Of a stretch of DNA of 64,000 nt, positions 10,301 to 18,761 are shown in pieces; position 1 is the stretch's first letter, and every line of letters starts with the position of its first letter. The notes beneath the pieces were generated by a model. That model was not told the DNA's origin. It did not search any database and saw nothing but the letters and a program-made list of their open reading frames with translations. The position numbers and the translations under genes are program-made. Source of the stretch: a bacterium (GTDB lineage Bacteria; 4484-113; JAFGCY01). Location: positions 17,271-81,270 of the forward strand of contig JADZFO010000051.1 of NCBI GenBank assembly GCA_020849855.1. Reading direction: 5' to 3'.

Positions 10301-10542
10301 ACGTGACCATGCCGCGCATGACGGGTGTGGAGGCCTTCCGCGCGATGCGCGAGATCCAGCCCGGCATCAAGGTCATTCTCTCCAGCGGCTATAACCAGAG
10401 CGAAGCCTACCGCCAGTTCTCGCAGGAAGGTCTCTGCGGTTTCATCCAGAAACCTTACCTGCGCCAGGAGCTGCTTGACACTATCAACGGTGTTATCAGC
10501 GCGGCGGCTCAGCCGGCTGAGATGGCCGGCGCGGAAACATAG
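7390..10542 (+). CDS. Cytoplasmic multi-PAS hybrid histidine kinase
   Basis: This 1050-residue sensor kinase has no transmembrane segment. About five PAS/PAC domains occupy residues 20-635; at least three are close relatives sharing a Trp-rich loop (WYRPSFW or similar) followed by HPDD. The phospho-acceptor His is H663 in GGIAHDFNN, an HWE-free HisKA of the NtrB-like type. The ATPase domain shows NASDSIGD, DSGCGMD and the FTTKFTGRGLGL lid. A receiver domain at the C-terminus (about 915-1040) has the VVDDE acidic pair, D971 in LLDVTMP and the KP lysine. Phosphate should pass from H663 to D971. The TTG start is supported by AGGAGAAAGG three bases upstream. It stands alone; ligand and output partner are unknown. 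Confidence 0.93.
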   Translation: MERVVTAGSEAVLPALDSQGGNGRGLLVVNSRAEIIKLDTDCAAMLGQPASRLVGSNALRLVIPEDLDLARELLSSLVSGQTDEVTTDIRLRKGEDETVLLSARALIVPLPDGSEQLIAVNLSRPADNKGSGPNSDRYRRLVETARAIPFEYDVARRCYSFIGRQAEQILGYTLEDWYQPMFWHQIAHPDDREEANQAYWNAAMEGGQVDVHYRVIDHSGQVRWLREVAVAITGPEGPRHYWGFMFDITERKLAQEALRASESQLRQISEAILDLVCTLDSKGRFLYVSPSYRSTMGYDTATLLGQCAFDLIHPDDLSLVRRAFLEHLDSRKPGHARFRFMNAYGEYIWVESVANVLLNGNGDLMGAVVSSRDISRQIEAEDALTQSMERFKLLVESTGVVAYEFDATSGEISYVAPQIEQLLGYPASRWYNKQFWRDHVHPADLSYTDALLGSVEHGDVCISASYRMLNSSGQYVWVKDVFYPQVVEGELREVRGFLIDINEEKQVEAELLGSRERFRLLVESTGIVAYESNLIEGKVAYVGPQIEQLLGHTLENWYRPSFWLECIHPDDMAEADRQLEEARRSGVPVQLVYRMLAADGRAVWVRDHYFPVLQDGALVGERGFIIDISEAKRSEQERLEMEAQIQHAQRMESLGQMAGGIAHDFNNLLTAIGGYAELASRQTEESETRQLVEQIISSTRRAADLTRQLLAYAGQGRRIEQSCNLNSIVREMSALLQSVISRKVNLRFELSNSDLIIKGEASQLRQVVMELLSNASDSIGDNPGEIVIRSVLEEIRSADSRGHYSDGPPAAGSYVILEVEDSGCGMDAQSIRRIFDPFFTTKFTGRGLGLAAVQGIVRAHGGTVHVESRPGMGTSIRLYLPARLAEAPAPSRVEEAPRQTLAAAASREPVQGAGLQLGGYVLVVDDEESVRAITKAILKKQGLEVLTACDGLEALDMVRDYGPNISLVLLDVTMPRMTGVEAFRAMREIQPGIKVILSSGYNQSEAYRQFSQEGLCGFIQKPYLRQELLDTINGVISAAAQPAEMAGAET

Positions 10543-10570
10543 CCACTCTTTAGGAGTGTGAACAGACTAC

Positions 10571-10600
10571 TGCCAATCCGCATCTACTATGTGCTATAGT
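10571..10600 (+). promoter_or_regulatory. Promoter of the copper-efflux operon
   Basis: TGCCAA (10571-10576) and TATAGT (10595-10600) are separated by 18 bases, with GGAGG at 10608-10612 before the TTG start at 10623. No clear metal-regulator dyad is seen. Confidence 0.4.
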
Positions 10601-10622
10601 AGACCTCGGAGGCAGGCAGGCA

Positions 10623-12542
10623 TTGGGCCATTCAGGAAGAGCGGGCTGGCTTGGCGTAAGCGCGCTTCTGTGCGCGCTGCTGACTGCGCCCGGGCCTGGA
10701 CTGGCCGGGGACTACACCGCCATAGAGGTGGGCAGCAGCGGCGAGATACTGGAGAACAGCGCGCTGCACCAGCCCAAGCATTATCTGCGGGACGACGCAG
10801 ACCTGAACCAGCGCGTCTGCACACTGCTGGCGGATATGGACGCGCTGCTCCTGGCCCTGCACGCTGCGCCGGCCCAGCTGGCCGACAACCCTGCCGTGCA
10901 GTACCCCGCCGATGCCGAGCTTGGCGAGCTTTTTTCGTTAGCGCTGGAGAACAATCCAGAGCTTACACCCATGCGGACCAAGCTTGGCGCCCTGGCCGCG
11001 CGCACACGCTTTGAGGGCGCGAAGATGGATCCGATGCTGGGCCTGGAGCTGGACGATCTGAACAGCCCGCTGCCTGTACTGCGGCAGTCCAGGGACCTGC
11101 GTGTGCGGGTGATGCTGAGCCAGGAGTTCGAGAGCTATGGCAAGCGCGGTCTGCGCCGCGAGATCGCCCACATGGATGAGCTGAAAAAGGAACTGGAGCT
11201 GAAGCAGAAGGAGCTTGATCTTCTGCTGGAGCTTACCGAAGCCTACTACGATCTCTTCGGCTCACGGGCCCGGCTGCGCGCGCTGGAACAGAACATCAAG
11301 CTGATGGGAGTGCTCATCGAGCTGGCAAACCGCAAGTACAGCGCCGGGCATACCCCCCTGGCCGCGGTCATGGCCGCCCAGGTGGAGCAGACCGAGATGG
11401 AGGCCATGCGCATTGAGCTGCAGAACCTGATCCGCCAGCAGGAAGTGCGTGTTGAAGGCCTGCTGGGCCGGCCAGCCGGCTTCAAGGCCGACTGCCTGCG
11501 TTTTGATGCGATCTATCCCCTGCCGACCAGCATTGAATGGGACAACCCGCAGCTGCTGCAGGAGCTGCTGGCCTGCCGGCCCGATTACCAGCTGCTGGAA
11601 CTGAGCGCCGACCAGCAGGACCTGCGCCTTGAGCTGGCCGAGCGCGACTACCGCCCGGACTACACACTGAGCGCGTCCTACAGCGTTTCGCCGATGGGCC
11701 AGGACATGCTGATGGCTGGCGTCGAGGTGCCGCTTTTCACGCATAAGGAGGAGCGCCAGGACGCGATGCTGCAGGAGGCCCAGGCTGAGCGGGCCATGGT
11801 TGACGATGAACGTGAGGCCCTGGAGAACATGCTGCTCAGCGAACTGGAGACCTTCCAGCACGAGCTGAACATGCACGCACAGCTGGTTGAGCTTTACCGC
11901 AAGGGCCTGGTGCCGCAGTCGCGGCTGGCCCTGGACAGCAACATTGCCGCCTACAGTGCCAACATGATGGATCTCTCGGACCTGATCATGAGCCAGCAGA
12001 GCATGCTGACACAACAGCAGGAGCTGGAGCAGAACTACATCCATATCCTGCATACGCTGACTGATCTGCAGGTCATGAGCTGCGGCGTCTTTGACCCGGC
12101 GCCCTACATGCTGCCTGACCCCGAGGCGGGTGCCATGAACGGCCTCAGCCAGCCCTTTGACCTGGCCAACCAGGCCATCGCCGAATCCACCCGCATCCCC
12201 GCGCCGCGCTTCAGGACCCTGGATGGTGAAGACCAGCCGCCGCATATTGACGCGAGCCCAGGCGACAGCGACGGCGGCTTTATTGATGAGCTGAAGCTGC
12301 CCCCCGGGCCCAGGCCGCAGCCTGAGCCTGACGTCAAGGCTGAGCCTGAGCCGGCTGTGCAGGAAGCCAAGCCGCTTGACCCCTTCTACCAGCCCTTTGA
12401 GCCCGGTAAGGACAAAGACACGGACGCTGAAGGGGCAGATAGAGAGGCTGAGCCTGAAAGCGAGAGTGATGCAGCGCAGCCGGAGCATGCCGCCGGGACG
12501 GAAGGCGAGGCGGAAACAACAGGAGGCAGCACGGATGGATAA
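10623..12542 (+). CDS. TolC/CusC-type outer-membrane efflux channel with long acidic tail
   Basis: This is the outer-membrane channel of a tripartite efflux pump. The 639-residue precursor begins with a signal peptide (hydrophobic core LGVSALLCALL, cleavage near GLAG). The central 95-470 region is the alpha-helical OEP fold typical of TolC proteins, with long Glu/Leu/Gln-rich helices and a repeated half. Unusually, the last 150 or so residues are a low-complexity Pro/Glu/Asp-rich tail, absent from ordinary TolC proteins. The TTG start at 10623 follows a good Shine-Dalgarno sequence. The stop overlaps the next ATG by eight bases. Neighbouring Cus-type genes make copper or silver export the likely role. 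Confidence 0.85.
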   Translation: MGHSGRAGWLGVSALLCALLTAPGPGLAGDYTAIEVGSSGEILENSALHQPKHYLRDDADLNQRVCTLLADMDALLLALHAAPAQLADNPAVQYPADAELGELFSLALENNPELTPMRTKLGALAARTRFEGAKMDPMLGLELDDLNSPLPVLRQSRDLRVRVMLSQEFESYGKRGLRREIAHMDELKKELELKQKELDLLLELTEAYYDLFGSRARLRALEQNIKLMGVLIELANRKYSAGHTPLAAVMAAQVEQTEMEAMRIELQNLIRQQEVRVEGLLGRPAGFKADCLRFDAIYPLPTSIEWDNPQLLQELLACRPDYQLLELSADQQDLRLELAERDYRPDYTLSASYSVSPMGQDMLMAGVEVPLFTHKEERQDAMLQEAQAERAMVDDEREALENMLLSELETFQHELNMHAQLVELYRKGLVPQSRLALDSNIAAYSANMMDLSDLIMSQQSMLTQQQELEQNYIHILHTLTDLQVMSCGVFDPAPYMLPDPEAGAMNGLSQPFDLANQAIAESTRIPAPRFRTLDGEDQPPHIDASPGDSDGGFIDELKLPPGPRPQPEPDVKAEPEPAVQEAKPLDPFYQPFEPGKDKDTDAEGADREAEPESESDAAQPEHAAGTEGEAETTGGSTDG

Positions 12543-13230
12543 GTTGCCGGAAAGCCGTACGCCGGAACTGCCGCCTCCTGGTGAGCAGCATGCCACGGAA
12601 CCCGAGCTCTACCTTGAGCCGGCGGAGATGCGGGCCTCGGACAGCATCGGCGTAGTAATTGCTCTGCTGGCTCTGCTTGTCATCGGCTACAGCGGCTATG
12701 TCTGGCTTAACCCCGACCTGAGCTCCGCGAATGCCTTTGCCTGGATAAAGGGCGGGGCGGCAAGTGACACTGAGCAGGTCACAGCAGTGACACATGAGCA
12801 CACTGAGGCTCAGACCGCAGAAGATGGTGCCGCTGAGACTCCGGCAGCCGTCGAAAGACATAGCTGCGAGTACTGCGGTATGTACACGGACATATCCAGC
12901 ACGCAGGTTATCGCCAGCTGGACCGACGGCAGCGAATCGAGACACGACTGCTGGGACTGCACTTTCGGCTGGGGCAGGCAGCAGGGCCTGAGCCTGGAGA
13001 AGGCCAGCGTGCTTGACTACAGCACTTTCCCGGCGGCGCCGGAGTGGCTGGACGCGGCGCAGGCCTGGTACCTCTATGACACCAGCAAACTGGCGGGTTC
13101 CATGCCGCCTTACATTGCCGCCTTCGCCGATAAGGCTGCGGCGGAAAAGGCCATGCCGGAGCTTGGAGGCAGGCTTTTGGACTGGGAGGGCCTGCAGGCC
13201 CGGATGCAGCAGGCTCAGCAAGATGTGTAA
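12535..13230 (+). CDS. Membrane-anchored NosL-like copper-binding protein
   Basis: The 231-residue protein has a short cytoplasmic N-terminus, one membrane segment (about 38-57), a linker and a periplasmic NosL-like domain from about 108. The core motif CEYCGM (111-116), the following YTDISS and the later DCWDC match the NosL Cu(I)-binding family, whose founding member feeds copper to nitrous oxide reductase. No nosZ or other denitrification gene is near. The ATG at 12535 overlaps the channel gene and has an AGGAGG Shine-Dalgarno sequence. The gene is translationally coupled to a Cus-type pump, so copper capture for export is the likely role (inference). The next gene encodes a paralogue. Confidence 0.8.
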   Translation: MDKLPESRTPELPPPGEQHATEPELYLEPAEMRASDSIGVVIALLALLVIGYSGYVWLNPDLSSANAFAWIKGGAASDTEQVTAVTHEHTEAQTAEDGAAETPAAVERHSCEYCGMYTDISSTQVIASWTDGSESRHDCWDCTFGWGRQQGLSLEKASVLDYSTFPAAPEWLDAAQAWYLYDTSKLAGSMPPYIAAFADKAAAEKAMPELGGRLLDWEGLQARMQQAQQDV

Positions 13231-13249
13231 CTACACGTTGGAGGGTATT

Positions 13250-13714
13250 GTGCGTTATCTAGTATTGCTTATCGGCCTGGTCCTGGCGCTTGCCGGACTG
13301 CAGACTGCCTTTGCGGAAAGCAAGGAGCGCCCGCGCTGCGAGAACTGCGGCATGTTCACGGACATCAGCAGCACCCACAGCCTGGCCAGCATCACGCTCA
13401 ACGGCAAGACCAGCGAGCACAGCTTTGTCTGCCTGGAGTGCGTCTTCAACAAGCTCGAGGAGTGGGGCGACAAGGCTACGCTCAAGAGCATCAAGGTGCT
13501 GGACTATGACACGGCGGCGGCCAAGGAGCGCAAGTACCTGGAGGTCAGCAAGGCCTGGTTCCTTTACGACACCAGCAAGCTGAAGGGCAGCATGCCGGTC
13601 TACACGGCGGCGTTCTCCAGCAAGAAGGCCGCCGAGGCCGCCCGCAAGGAGCTGGGCGGCACCCTGATGCAGTGGACGGAGCTGAAGCCCAAGCTGCTGC
13701 CCGCAGGGCACTAA
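13250..13714 (+). CDS. Secreted NosL-like copper-binding protein
   Basis: This 154-residue protein has a cleavable signal peptide (core LVLLIGLVLALAG, cleavage after TAFA) and a NosL-like domain. CENCGM at 30-35 is followed by FTDISS, and a second Cys pair lies in FVCLEC. It closely resembles the NosL-like domain encoded just upstream, including the later YDTSKL-GSMP segment, so the two probably arose by duplication. One is tethered to the membrane and the other free in the periplasm. The GTG start at 13250 follows GGAGGG. It sits 19 bases after the first NosL gene and 15 before the adaptor gene. A periplasmic Cu(I) carrier for the pump is the likely role. Confidence 0.8.
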   Translation: MRYLVLLIGLVLALAGLQTAFAESKERPRCENCGMFTDISSTHSLASITLNGKTSEHSFVCLECVFNKLEEWGDKATLKSIKVLDYDTAAAKERKYLEVSKAWFLYDTSKLKGSMPVYTAAFSSKKAAEAARKELGGTLMQWTELKPKLLPAGH

Positions 13715-13729
13715 AGGAGAAATGCTGTC

Positions 13730-15184
13730 ATGAAAGCCCGTGGGATCAGAGTTTCGCCTGGACTGCTGACATTCATTGTCGGCCTGCTGCTGCTGGCCGT
13801 GTCCGGCGTCATATATCAGCAGTATCTGATGTCCACGGGCAGGCTGTCCGCCGGCCCGGCCAACGCGCAGCCGGCGGCCGGCGCGCCGACCAAGTATGCC
13901 TGTCCGATGCGCTGCGTTGAAACCGACGAACCGGGCTCCTGCCCGGTCTGCGGCATGGACATGCAGCCCGTAGAAAGCAGTGTCCAGCCGGCGGCCAGCA
14001 CTGCGCCCACTGCAGCGACGGCTGAGCTCTACACCTGCCCCATGCATCCCCAGATAGTCCAGGACCACACCGGCTCCTGCCCGATCTGCGGCATGGAGCT
14101 GGTGCCCAAGCAGGACGACAGCGGCGCGCTGGACAGCAGCCTGGCCGAAGCGGTAGACACTGTCCGGCTCAGCCCGACACAGGCCCTGCTGAGCGGCGTG
14201 GAAGCCGTGCACCCGAGCCGGGAGCACAAGGCGCTCAGCATTCCTGCCTTCGGTGAAACAGTGATCCCTGAGGGGCAGATCGAATCGATCTCAAGCTGGA
14301 CCGAAGGGCGGATTGATGACCTCTTCCTGCGCGATACAGGCGGCAAGGTCAGCAAGGGCGACCACATCCTGGACCTCTACAGCGAAGAGCTGGTGCAGGC
14401 CCAGGAGGAGTTTCTGGTGGCCAAGGCCGCCGTCGACCAGCTGGCCGGCAGCGGCTACGAGAACATCAGCCAGTCCAGCCGCAGCCTGCTGGAGTCATCC
14501 CGCACCAAGCTGCAGCGCCTGGGCATGACCGCGGAACAGATCAAGAATCTTGAAGAGAGCGGCCGCGTGGCCGACCGGATCCCGATCTACTCCGGCAAGA
14601 GCGGAGTGGTGATGGAGAAGAAGGTCGACGAAGGCATGTATGTGATGAAGGGCGAGAGCCTGTATGAAGTGGCTGACCTTTCGAAGCTCTGGGTTGAGGT
14701 GCAGGTTTTTGAGGCCGATGCCGCCAAGCTGCGCGTCGGCGACAAGGTTGTGCTGGCGAGTCCCAGCCAGCCGGGCAAGACTTACCGCGGGAAAGTGATC
14801 CTGATCGAGCCTGAGGTTTCGATGGAGACACGCACCTGGACCGCCAGGGTCGAGGTAAGCAACCCCGATATGAGCCTGCGCCCGGGCCAGGTGCTGAACG
14901 CCACGCTCAGTTTCGACTATGGCGAGCTTCTGCTGTTGCCGCGCAACGCGGTGCTGCATACCGGCGACGGCGACCTGGTGTATGTGCTGGCGGGCGAGAA
15001 CACCTGGCGGCCCCGCCGGGTCACGGTGGGCCGCGACTTTGGCGATATGGTGGAAATCGTGGACGGCCTGAGCGCTGAAGAGGCCGTGGCCGGCACAGCA
15101 GTCTTCCTGCTGGACAGCGAGGCCCAGCTCAAGGGTGTACCGCGGCCGGTGGATACTGCTGCGGGGAGCAAGCCCAATGGCTGA
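13730..15184 (+). CDS. cusB: CusB-type periplasmic adaptor with two heavy-metal-binding fingers
   Basis: This membrane-fusion protein links the CusA-type pump to the outer-membrane channel. After an N-terminal membrane anchor (about 11-30), the 484-residue protein has two tandem heavy-metal-binding domains. The first covers about 54-81 (C58, C71, C74; CPVCGM) and the second about 100-127 (C103, C117, C120; CPMHP and CPICGM). The RND adaptor fold follows: barrel-sandwich, a helical hairpin near 225-270 and beta-barrel domains. E. coli CusB uses N-terminal methionines; this finger type is common in other heavy-metal efflux adaptors. The start has AAAGGAG. The stop overlaps the cusA start by eight bases. 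Confidence 0.92.
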   Translation: MKARGIRVSPGLLTFIVGLLLLAVSGVIYQQYLMSTGRLSAGPANAQPAAGAPTKYACPMRCVETDEPGSCPVCGMDMQPVESSVQPAASTAPTAATAELYTCPMHPQIVQDHTGSCPICGMELVPKQDDSGALDSSLAEAVDTVRLSPTQALLSGVEAVHPSREHKALSIPAFGETVIPEGQIESISSWTEGRIDDLFLRDTGGKVSKGDHILDLYSEELVQAQEEFLVAKAAVDQLAGSGYENISQSSRSLLESSRTKLQRLGMTAEQIKNLEESGRVADRIPIYSGKSGVVMEKKVDEGMYVMKGESLYEVADLSKLWVEVQVFEADAAKLRVGDKVVLASPSQPGKTYRGKVILIEPEVSMETRTWTARVEVSNPDMSLRPGQVLNATLSFDYGELLLLPRNAVLHTGDGDLVYVLAGENTWRPRRVTVGRDFGDMVEIVDGLSAEEAVAGTAVFLLDSEAQLKGVPRPVDTAAGSKPNG

Positions 15185-18100
15185 GCTGCCCCCCCAGCAT
15201 GAAGACAGCGGACTGGTCGACAACCTGCGCCTTGAAGAAGGCAGCATACCGGCCGGTACATCTGCTGAAGAAGCCGCCCGACTGCGCCGCATTGAAAGCG
15301 GCATCATCGTGCGCCCGGGGCTGTTCCCAAGCATAGTCAACTACTGCGTATCCAACCCTTTCATCACGATAGCCGGCATCGGCCTGATCGTGCTGCTGGG
15401 CATCCTCAGCCTGCGACAGCTGAAGCTCGACGCGCTGCCTGACCTATCCGACAACCAGGTCGTGGTGATTGCCGACTGGATGGGCCGTTCGCCTGAGGTG
15501 ATTGACGACCAGGTGGCCTATCCGCTCAGCACCCTGCTGGCGGCGTTGCCCCACATCAAGGACATCCGGACCATGAGCAGCTTCGGCGTCTGCATGGTCT
15601 ACATCATCTTTGACGACGAAGTGGATATCTACTGGGCCCGCACCAGGGTGGGAGAACGCCTGGCCCTGGCCCGCGACCGCCTGCCTGCCGGAGTAACGCC
15701 GATGATGGGCCCGGAGGGCACCGGCGTCGGCCATGTCTACTGGTACCTGGTGGAGAACGACTCCGACCCGAATACACCGGCCTATGACCTGGCCCAGCTG
15801 CGCTCGCTGCAGGACTGGTACATCCGTTACCAGCTCAGCACCGTGCCGGGCGTGGCCGAGGTGGCCAGCGGCGGCGGCTTCGAGCGTGAGTACCACGTCG
15901 ACCTTGACCCCCTGCTGCTGCGCAAGTACATGATCATGCCGGACCAGGTGCGCACGGCCCTGGAGAAGTCCAACAGCGACGTGGGCGCGCGGGTGCTGGA
16001 AAACAGCGACCTGGAATTCTATGTCCGCTCGCGCGGCTATCTGGGCAGCGGGCGCGAGACGACCGCCGGCGAGAATTCAGCCGGGGCGGCGCTGGCCCGT
16101 GGCGCGGACGCCGTGATGGCCGACCTGCGGCAGGTTGTGGTGACACACGACCAGGGCGGCACGCCCGTGCGCCTTGGCATGCTGGGGAAGGTGCAGCTGG
16201 GCTCCGCCCAGCGCCGCGGTGTGATTGACCACGACGGCACTGGCGAGGCAGTCACCGGCATCATCGTCATGCGCTACGGCGAGAACGCCAAGAGCGTCAT
16301 CGACGCGGTCAAGGAAAAGCTGGTTGAGGTCCGGCGCGGACTGCCGGAAGGCGTTGTTGTCACCACGGCCCATGACCGCTCCTGGCTGATCGAAAAGAGC
16401 GTCGAGACCCTGACGGACTCACTGGTCGAGGAAGGCCTGGTCGTCATCGCGGTGATCCTGCTCTTCCTGCTTTCCGTGCGCCCCAGCCTGGTTGTCATCT
16501 CCACCCTGCCCGTCGCGGTTCTGCTGGGCTTCATCGGCATGTATCTGCTGGACATCTCCAGCAACATCATGAGCCTGGGTGGCGTGGCCATTGCGGTCGG
16601 CGTGATCGTGGACGACGGCATCGTGATGACCGAGAACTGCCACCGGCACCTGGCGGAGCTTTGGGACCGCTGCCGCCGTGAGGGTCGCCGGCCCAGCGGG
16701 GCTGAAGTCACACTGACCATCAAGCGCGCAGCGCAGCAGATCAGCAAGCCGGCCTTCGTCACCACCCTGATCATCATCTGCGGCTTTGCCCCGGTCTTCT
16801 TCCTCACCGGCCAGGAAGGCAAGCTCTTCACCCCGCTGGCCTGGACCAAGAGCCTGGTGATGATCGCCTCGGCCCTGATGGCGGTCACCTTTGTGCCGGT
16901 AATGATGCGCCTGCTGATGCGCACGCGCATGCTGCCTGAGGAAAACAACCCGCTGAACAAGGTCCTCAACCGCATCTACGAGCCGCCCCTGCGCCTGGCC
17001 CTGGAGCTGCGCTGGCTGACCATAGGCCTGGCTGTCGCCGCCCTGCTGCTGTCCTGGCCGGTCTACCGCAGCCTGGGCAGCGAGTTCATGCCTAACCTCA
17101 ACGAGGGCGAGCTGGTCTATATGCCGACCACGCTGCCCAATGTGACGGCTACCGAAGCCAAGCGCCTGACCCAGCTTACCGACCGCATCATGATGCAGCA
17201 CCCGATGGTGGCCAACGTGGTTGGCAAGGCCGGCCGCGCCGATACCGCGACGGACCCGGCCCCCCTGAGCATGATCGAGAGCTTCGTGCAGTTCCGCGAG
17301 GTGCTGGAGCACCGGCCCTTCCCCGGCTGGGACGCGGGCCCGGCAGGCATCACGGCCTGGCTGGCCAGCCGCAGCTGGAAGGAGTTGCCGGCCTGGAGCC
17401 CGGAGTTTGAGGACAAGGCCATCTGGATCGCTTCAGAGAAGAAGCTCTATTCCGGCGCCGGCGGAAGCTGGCGCGAGATAGACGAGCGCTACCGCGACTA
17501 TGACACCAGCGATATCCGCAACGACCTGGACGGCATGATCCGCGTACCGGGCATGACCAACGGCTGGACCATGCCCATCATCAACCGCATCCAGATGCTG
17601 GCGACGGGCGTGCGGACGGACCTTGGCATCAAGATTTACGGCTCCGATGCGGAGCAGCTCAGCCAGCTGGCGCTGCAGGCGGCGCGGATCGCCGAGAACG
17701 TCCGGGGCATCAAGGACGCCTTCCCCGAGAAGCTCACCGGCGGCCGTTATCTGGATGTGGAGATCGACCGCGAGGCCTGCGCCCGCTATGGCCTGAACAT
17801 TGGCGAAGTGCAGTCCATGCTGGAGATGAGCATTGGGGGCATGGCCGCGACAACAACCGTTGAGGGCCGCGAACGCTACCGCGTGCAGCTGCGCTATGCG
17901 GCGGACTTCCGCGACAGCCCGCAGGCGATCGGTGAGATGCTGGTCGACACGCCGCACCAGGGGGCTATCCCGCTGCGCACTGTGGCCAAGGTCAGCTACA
18001 GCTCGGGGCCAAGTATGGTGGCAGCGGAGAACGGCCTGCTGCGCTCGGTGGTCTTCGCCAATGTGCGTGACCGTGACCTGGTGGGCACGGTGGAGGACCT

Positions 18101-18728
18101 GACGCAGCAGCTTGAAAAGGGCCTGAACCTGCCGCCGGGCTACTACTTCCGCATCGCCGGCCAGTGGGAGAACATCGAGCGGGCCCGCGAGCGCCTAGCC
18201 ATCCTGATGCCGGTCGTGCTGCTGATCGTGTTCATCTTCCTGTACTTCACCTTCAATGACATGACCGATACCCTGGTCGTGCTGGTCAGCCTGCCCTTCG
18301 CCTTCATCGGCGGTGTCTGGCTGATCTACCTGCTCGACATAAACATCTCGGTCGCAGTATGGGTGGGCTTCATCGCCTTATATGGCACAGCAGTAAACAC
18401 CGGTGTATTGATGATGGTGTATCTGCAGGAGGCCCTGGACCACCGCCTGGTGAAGGGCTGGCTGCGCCCGGGCGATATCTACAGCGCCACCATTGAGGGC
18501 GCCGCCAAGCGTCTGCGGCCGAAGCTGATGACCGTCTCCTGCTCGCTGGTGGGCCTGCTGCCCCTGATGTGGGCCAAGGGCATCGGCGCCGATGTGATGA
18601 AGCCGGTTGCCGCGCCGCTGATCGGCGGCATGCTGAGCAGCACCGTCATGGTGCTCTTCGTCATCCCGGTGCTCTTCTTCTGGGTCCGCAGCTGGCAGTA
18701 CAGAAAGCTCGTCCGGCGTCCGTCTTAA
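15177..18728 (+). CDS. cusA: CusA-type heavy-metal RND efflux pump
   Basis: This 1183-residue inner-membrane proton antiporter exports Cu(I)/Ag(I) or related metals. It has the RND layout: a first membrane helix near 60-80, two large periplasmic loops and two six-helix bundles. The TM4 proton-relay pair is D479/D480 in VGVIVDDGIV. The heavy-metal (HME) subclass is shown by segments such as GKAGRADTATDPAPLSM and the WTMPIINRIQML region. An extra 50-residue hydrophilic N-terminus precedes the first helix. The ATG at 15177 overlaps the adaptor gene. It is the last gene of the operon, and the SEDS gene after it has its own promoter. Metal preference cannot be settled from sequence, but the NosL and finger neighbours favour copper. 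Confidence 0.93.
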   Translation: MAELPPQHEDSGLVDNLRLEEGSIPAGTSAEEAARLRRIESGIIVRPGLFPSIVNYCVSNPFITIAGIGLIVLLGILSLRQLKLDALPDLSDNQVVVIADWMGRSPEVIDDQVAYPLSTLLAALPHIKDIRTMSSFGVCMVYIIFDDEVDIYWARTRVGERLALARDRLPAGVTPMMGPEGTGVGHVYWYLVENDSDPNTPAYDLAQLRSLQDWYIRYQLSTVPGVAEVASGGGFEREYHVDLDPLLLRKYMIMPDQVRTALEKSNSDVGARVLENSDLEFYVRSRGYLGSGRETTAGENSAGAALARGADAVMADLRQVVVTHDQGGTPVRLGMLGKVQLGSAQRRGVIDHDGTGEAVTGIIVMRYGENAKSVIDAVKEKLVEVRRGLPEGVVVTTAHDRSWLIEKSVETLTDSLVEEGLVVIAVILLFLLSVRPSLVVISTLPVAVLLGFIGMYLLDISSNIMSLGGVAIAVGVIVDDGIVMTENCHRHLAELWDRCRREGRRPSGAEVTLTIKRAAQQISKPAFVTTLIIICGFAPVFFLTGQEGKLFTPLAWTKSLVMIASALMAVTFVPVMMRLLMRTRMLPEENNPLNKVLNRIYEPPLRLALELRWLTIGLAVAALLLSWPVYRSLGSEFMPNLNEGELVYMPTTLPNVTATEAKRLTQLTDRIMMQHPMVANVVGKAGRADTATDPAPLSMIESFVQFREVLEHRPFPGWDAGPAGITAWLASRSWKELPAWSPEFEDKAIWIASEKKLYSGAGGSWREIDERYRDYDTSDIRNDLDGMIRVPGMTNGWTMPIINRIQMLATGVRTDLGIKIYGSDAEQLSQLALQAARIAENVRGIKDAFPEKLTGGRYLDVEIDREACARYGLNIGEVQSMLEMSIGGMAATTTVEGRERYRVQLRYAADFRDSPQAIGEMLVDTPHQGAIPLRTVAKVSYSSGPSMVAAENGLLRSVVFANVRDRDLVGTVEDLTQQLEKGLNLPPGYYFRIAGQWENIERARERLAILMPVVLLIVFIFLYFTFNDMTDTLVVLVSLPFAFIGGVWLIYLLDINISVAVWVGFIALYGTAVNTGVLMMVYLQEALDHRLVKGWLRPGDIYSATIEGAAKRLRPKLMTVSCSLVGLLPLMWAKGIGADVMKPVAAPLIGGMLSSTVMVLFVIPVLFFWVRSWQYRKLVRRPS

Positions 18729-18749
18729 CCTGGGCCGGGCCGGCCCGAA

Positions 18750-18755
18750 TATAAT
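18750..18755 (+). promoter_or_regulatory. -10 box for leaderless transcription of the SEDS gene
   Basis: A perfect TATAAT ends six bases before the GTG at 18762. Transcription from it would begin at or next to the start codon. No Shine-Dalgarno sequence is present. A clear -35 box is not visible. Confidence 0.55.
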
Positions 18756-18761
18756 CCCGGC

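Noticed and set aside
12535..13714. Denitrification (nos) gene cluster
   Set aside because: Only NosL-like domains occur; nosZ, nosD, nosF and nosY are absent, and the neighbours are Cus-type.
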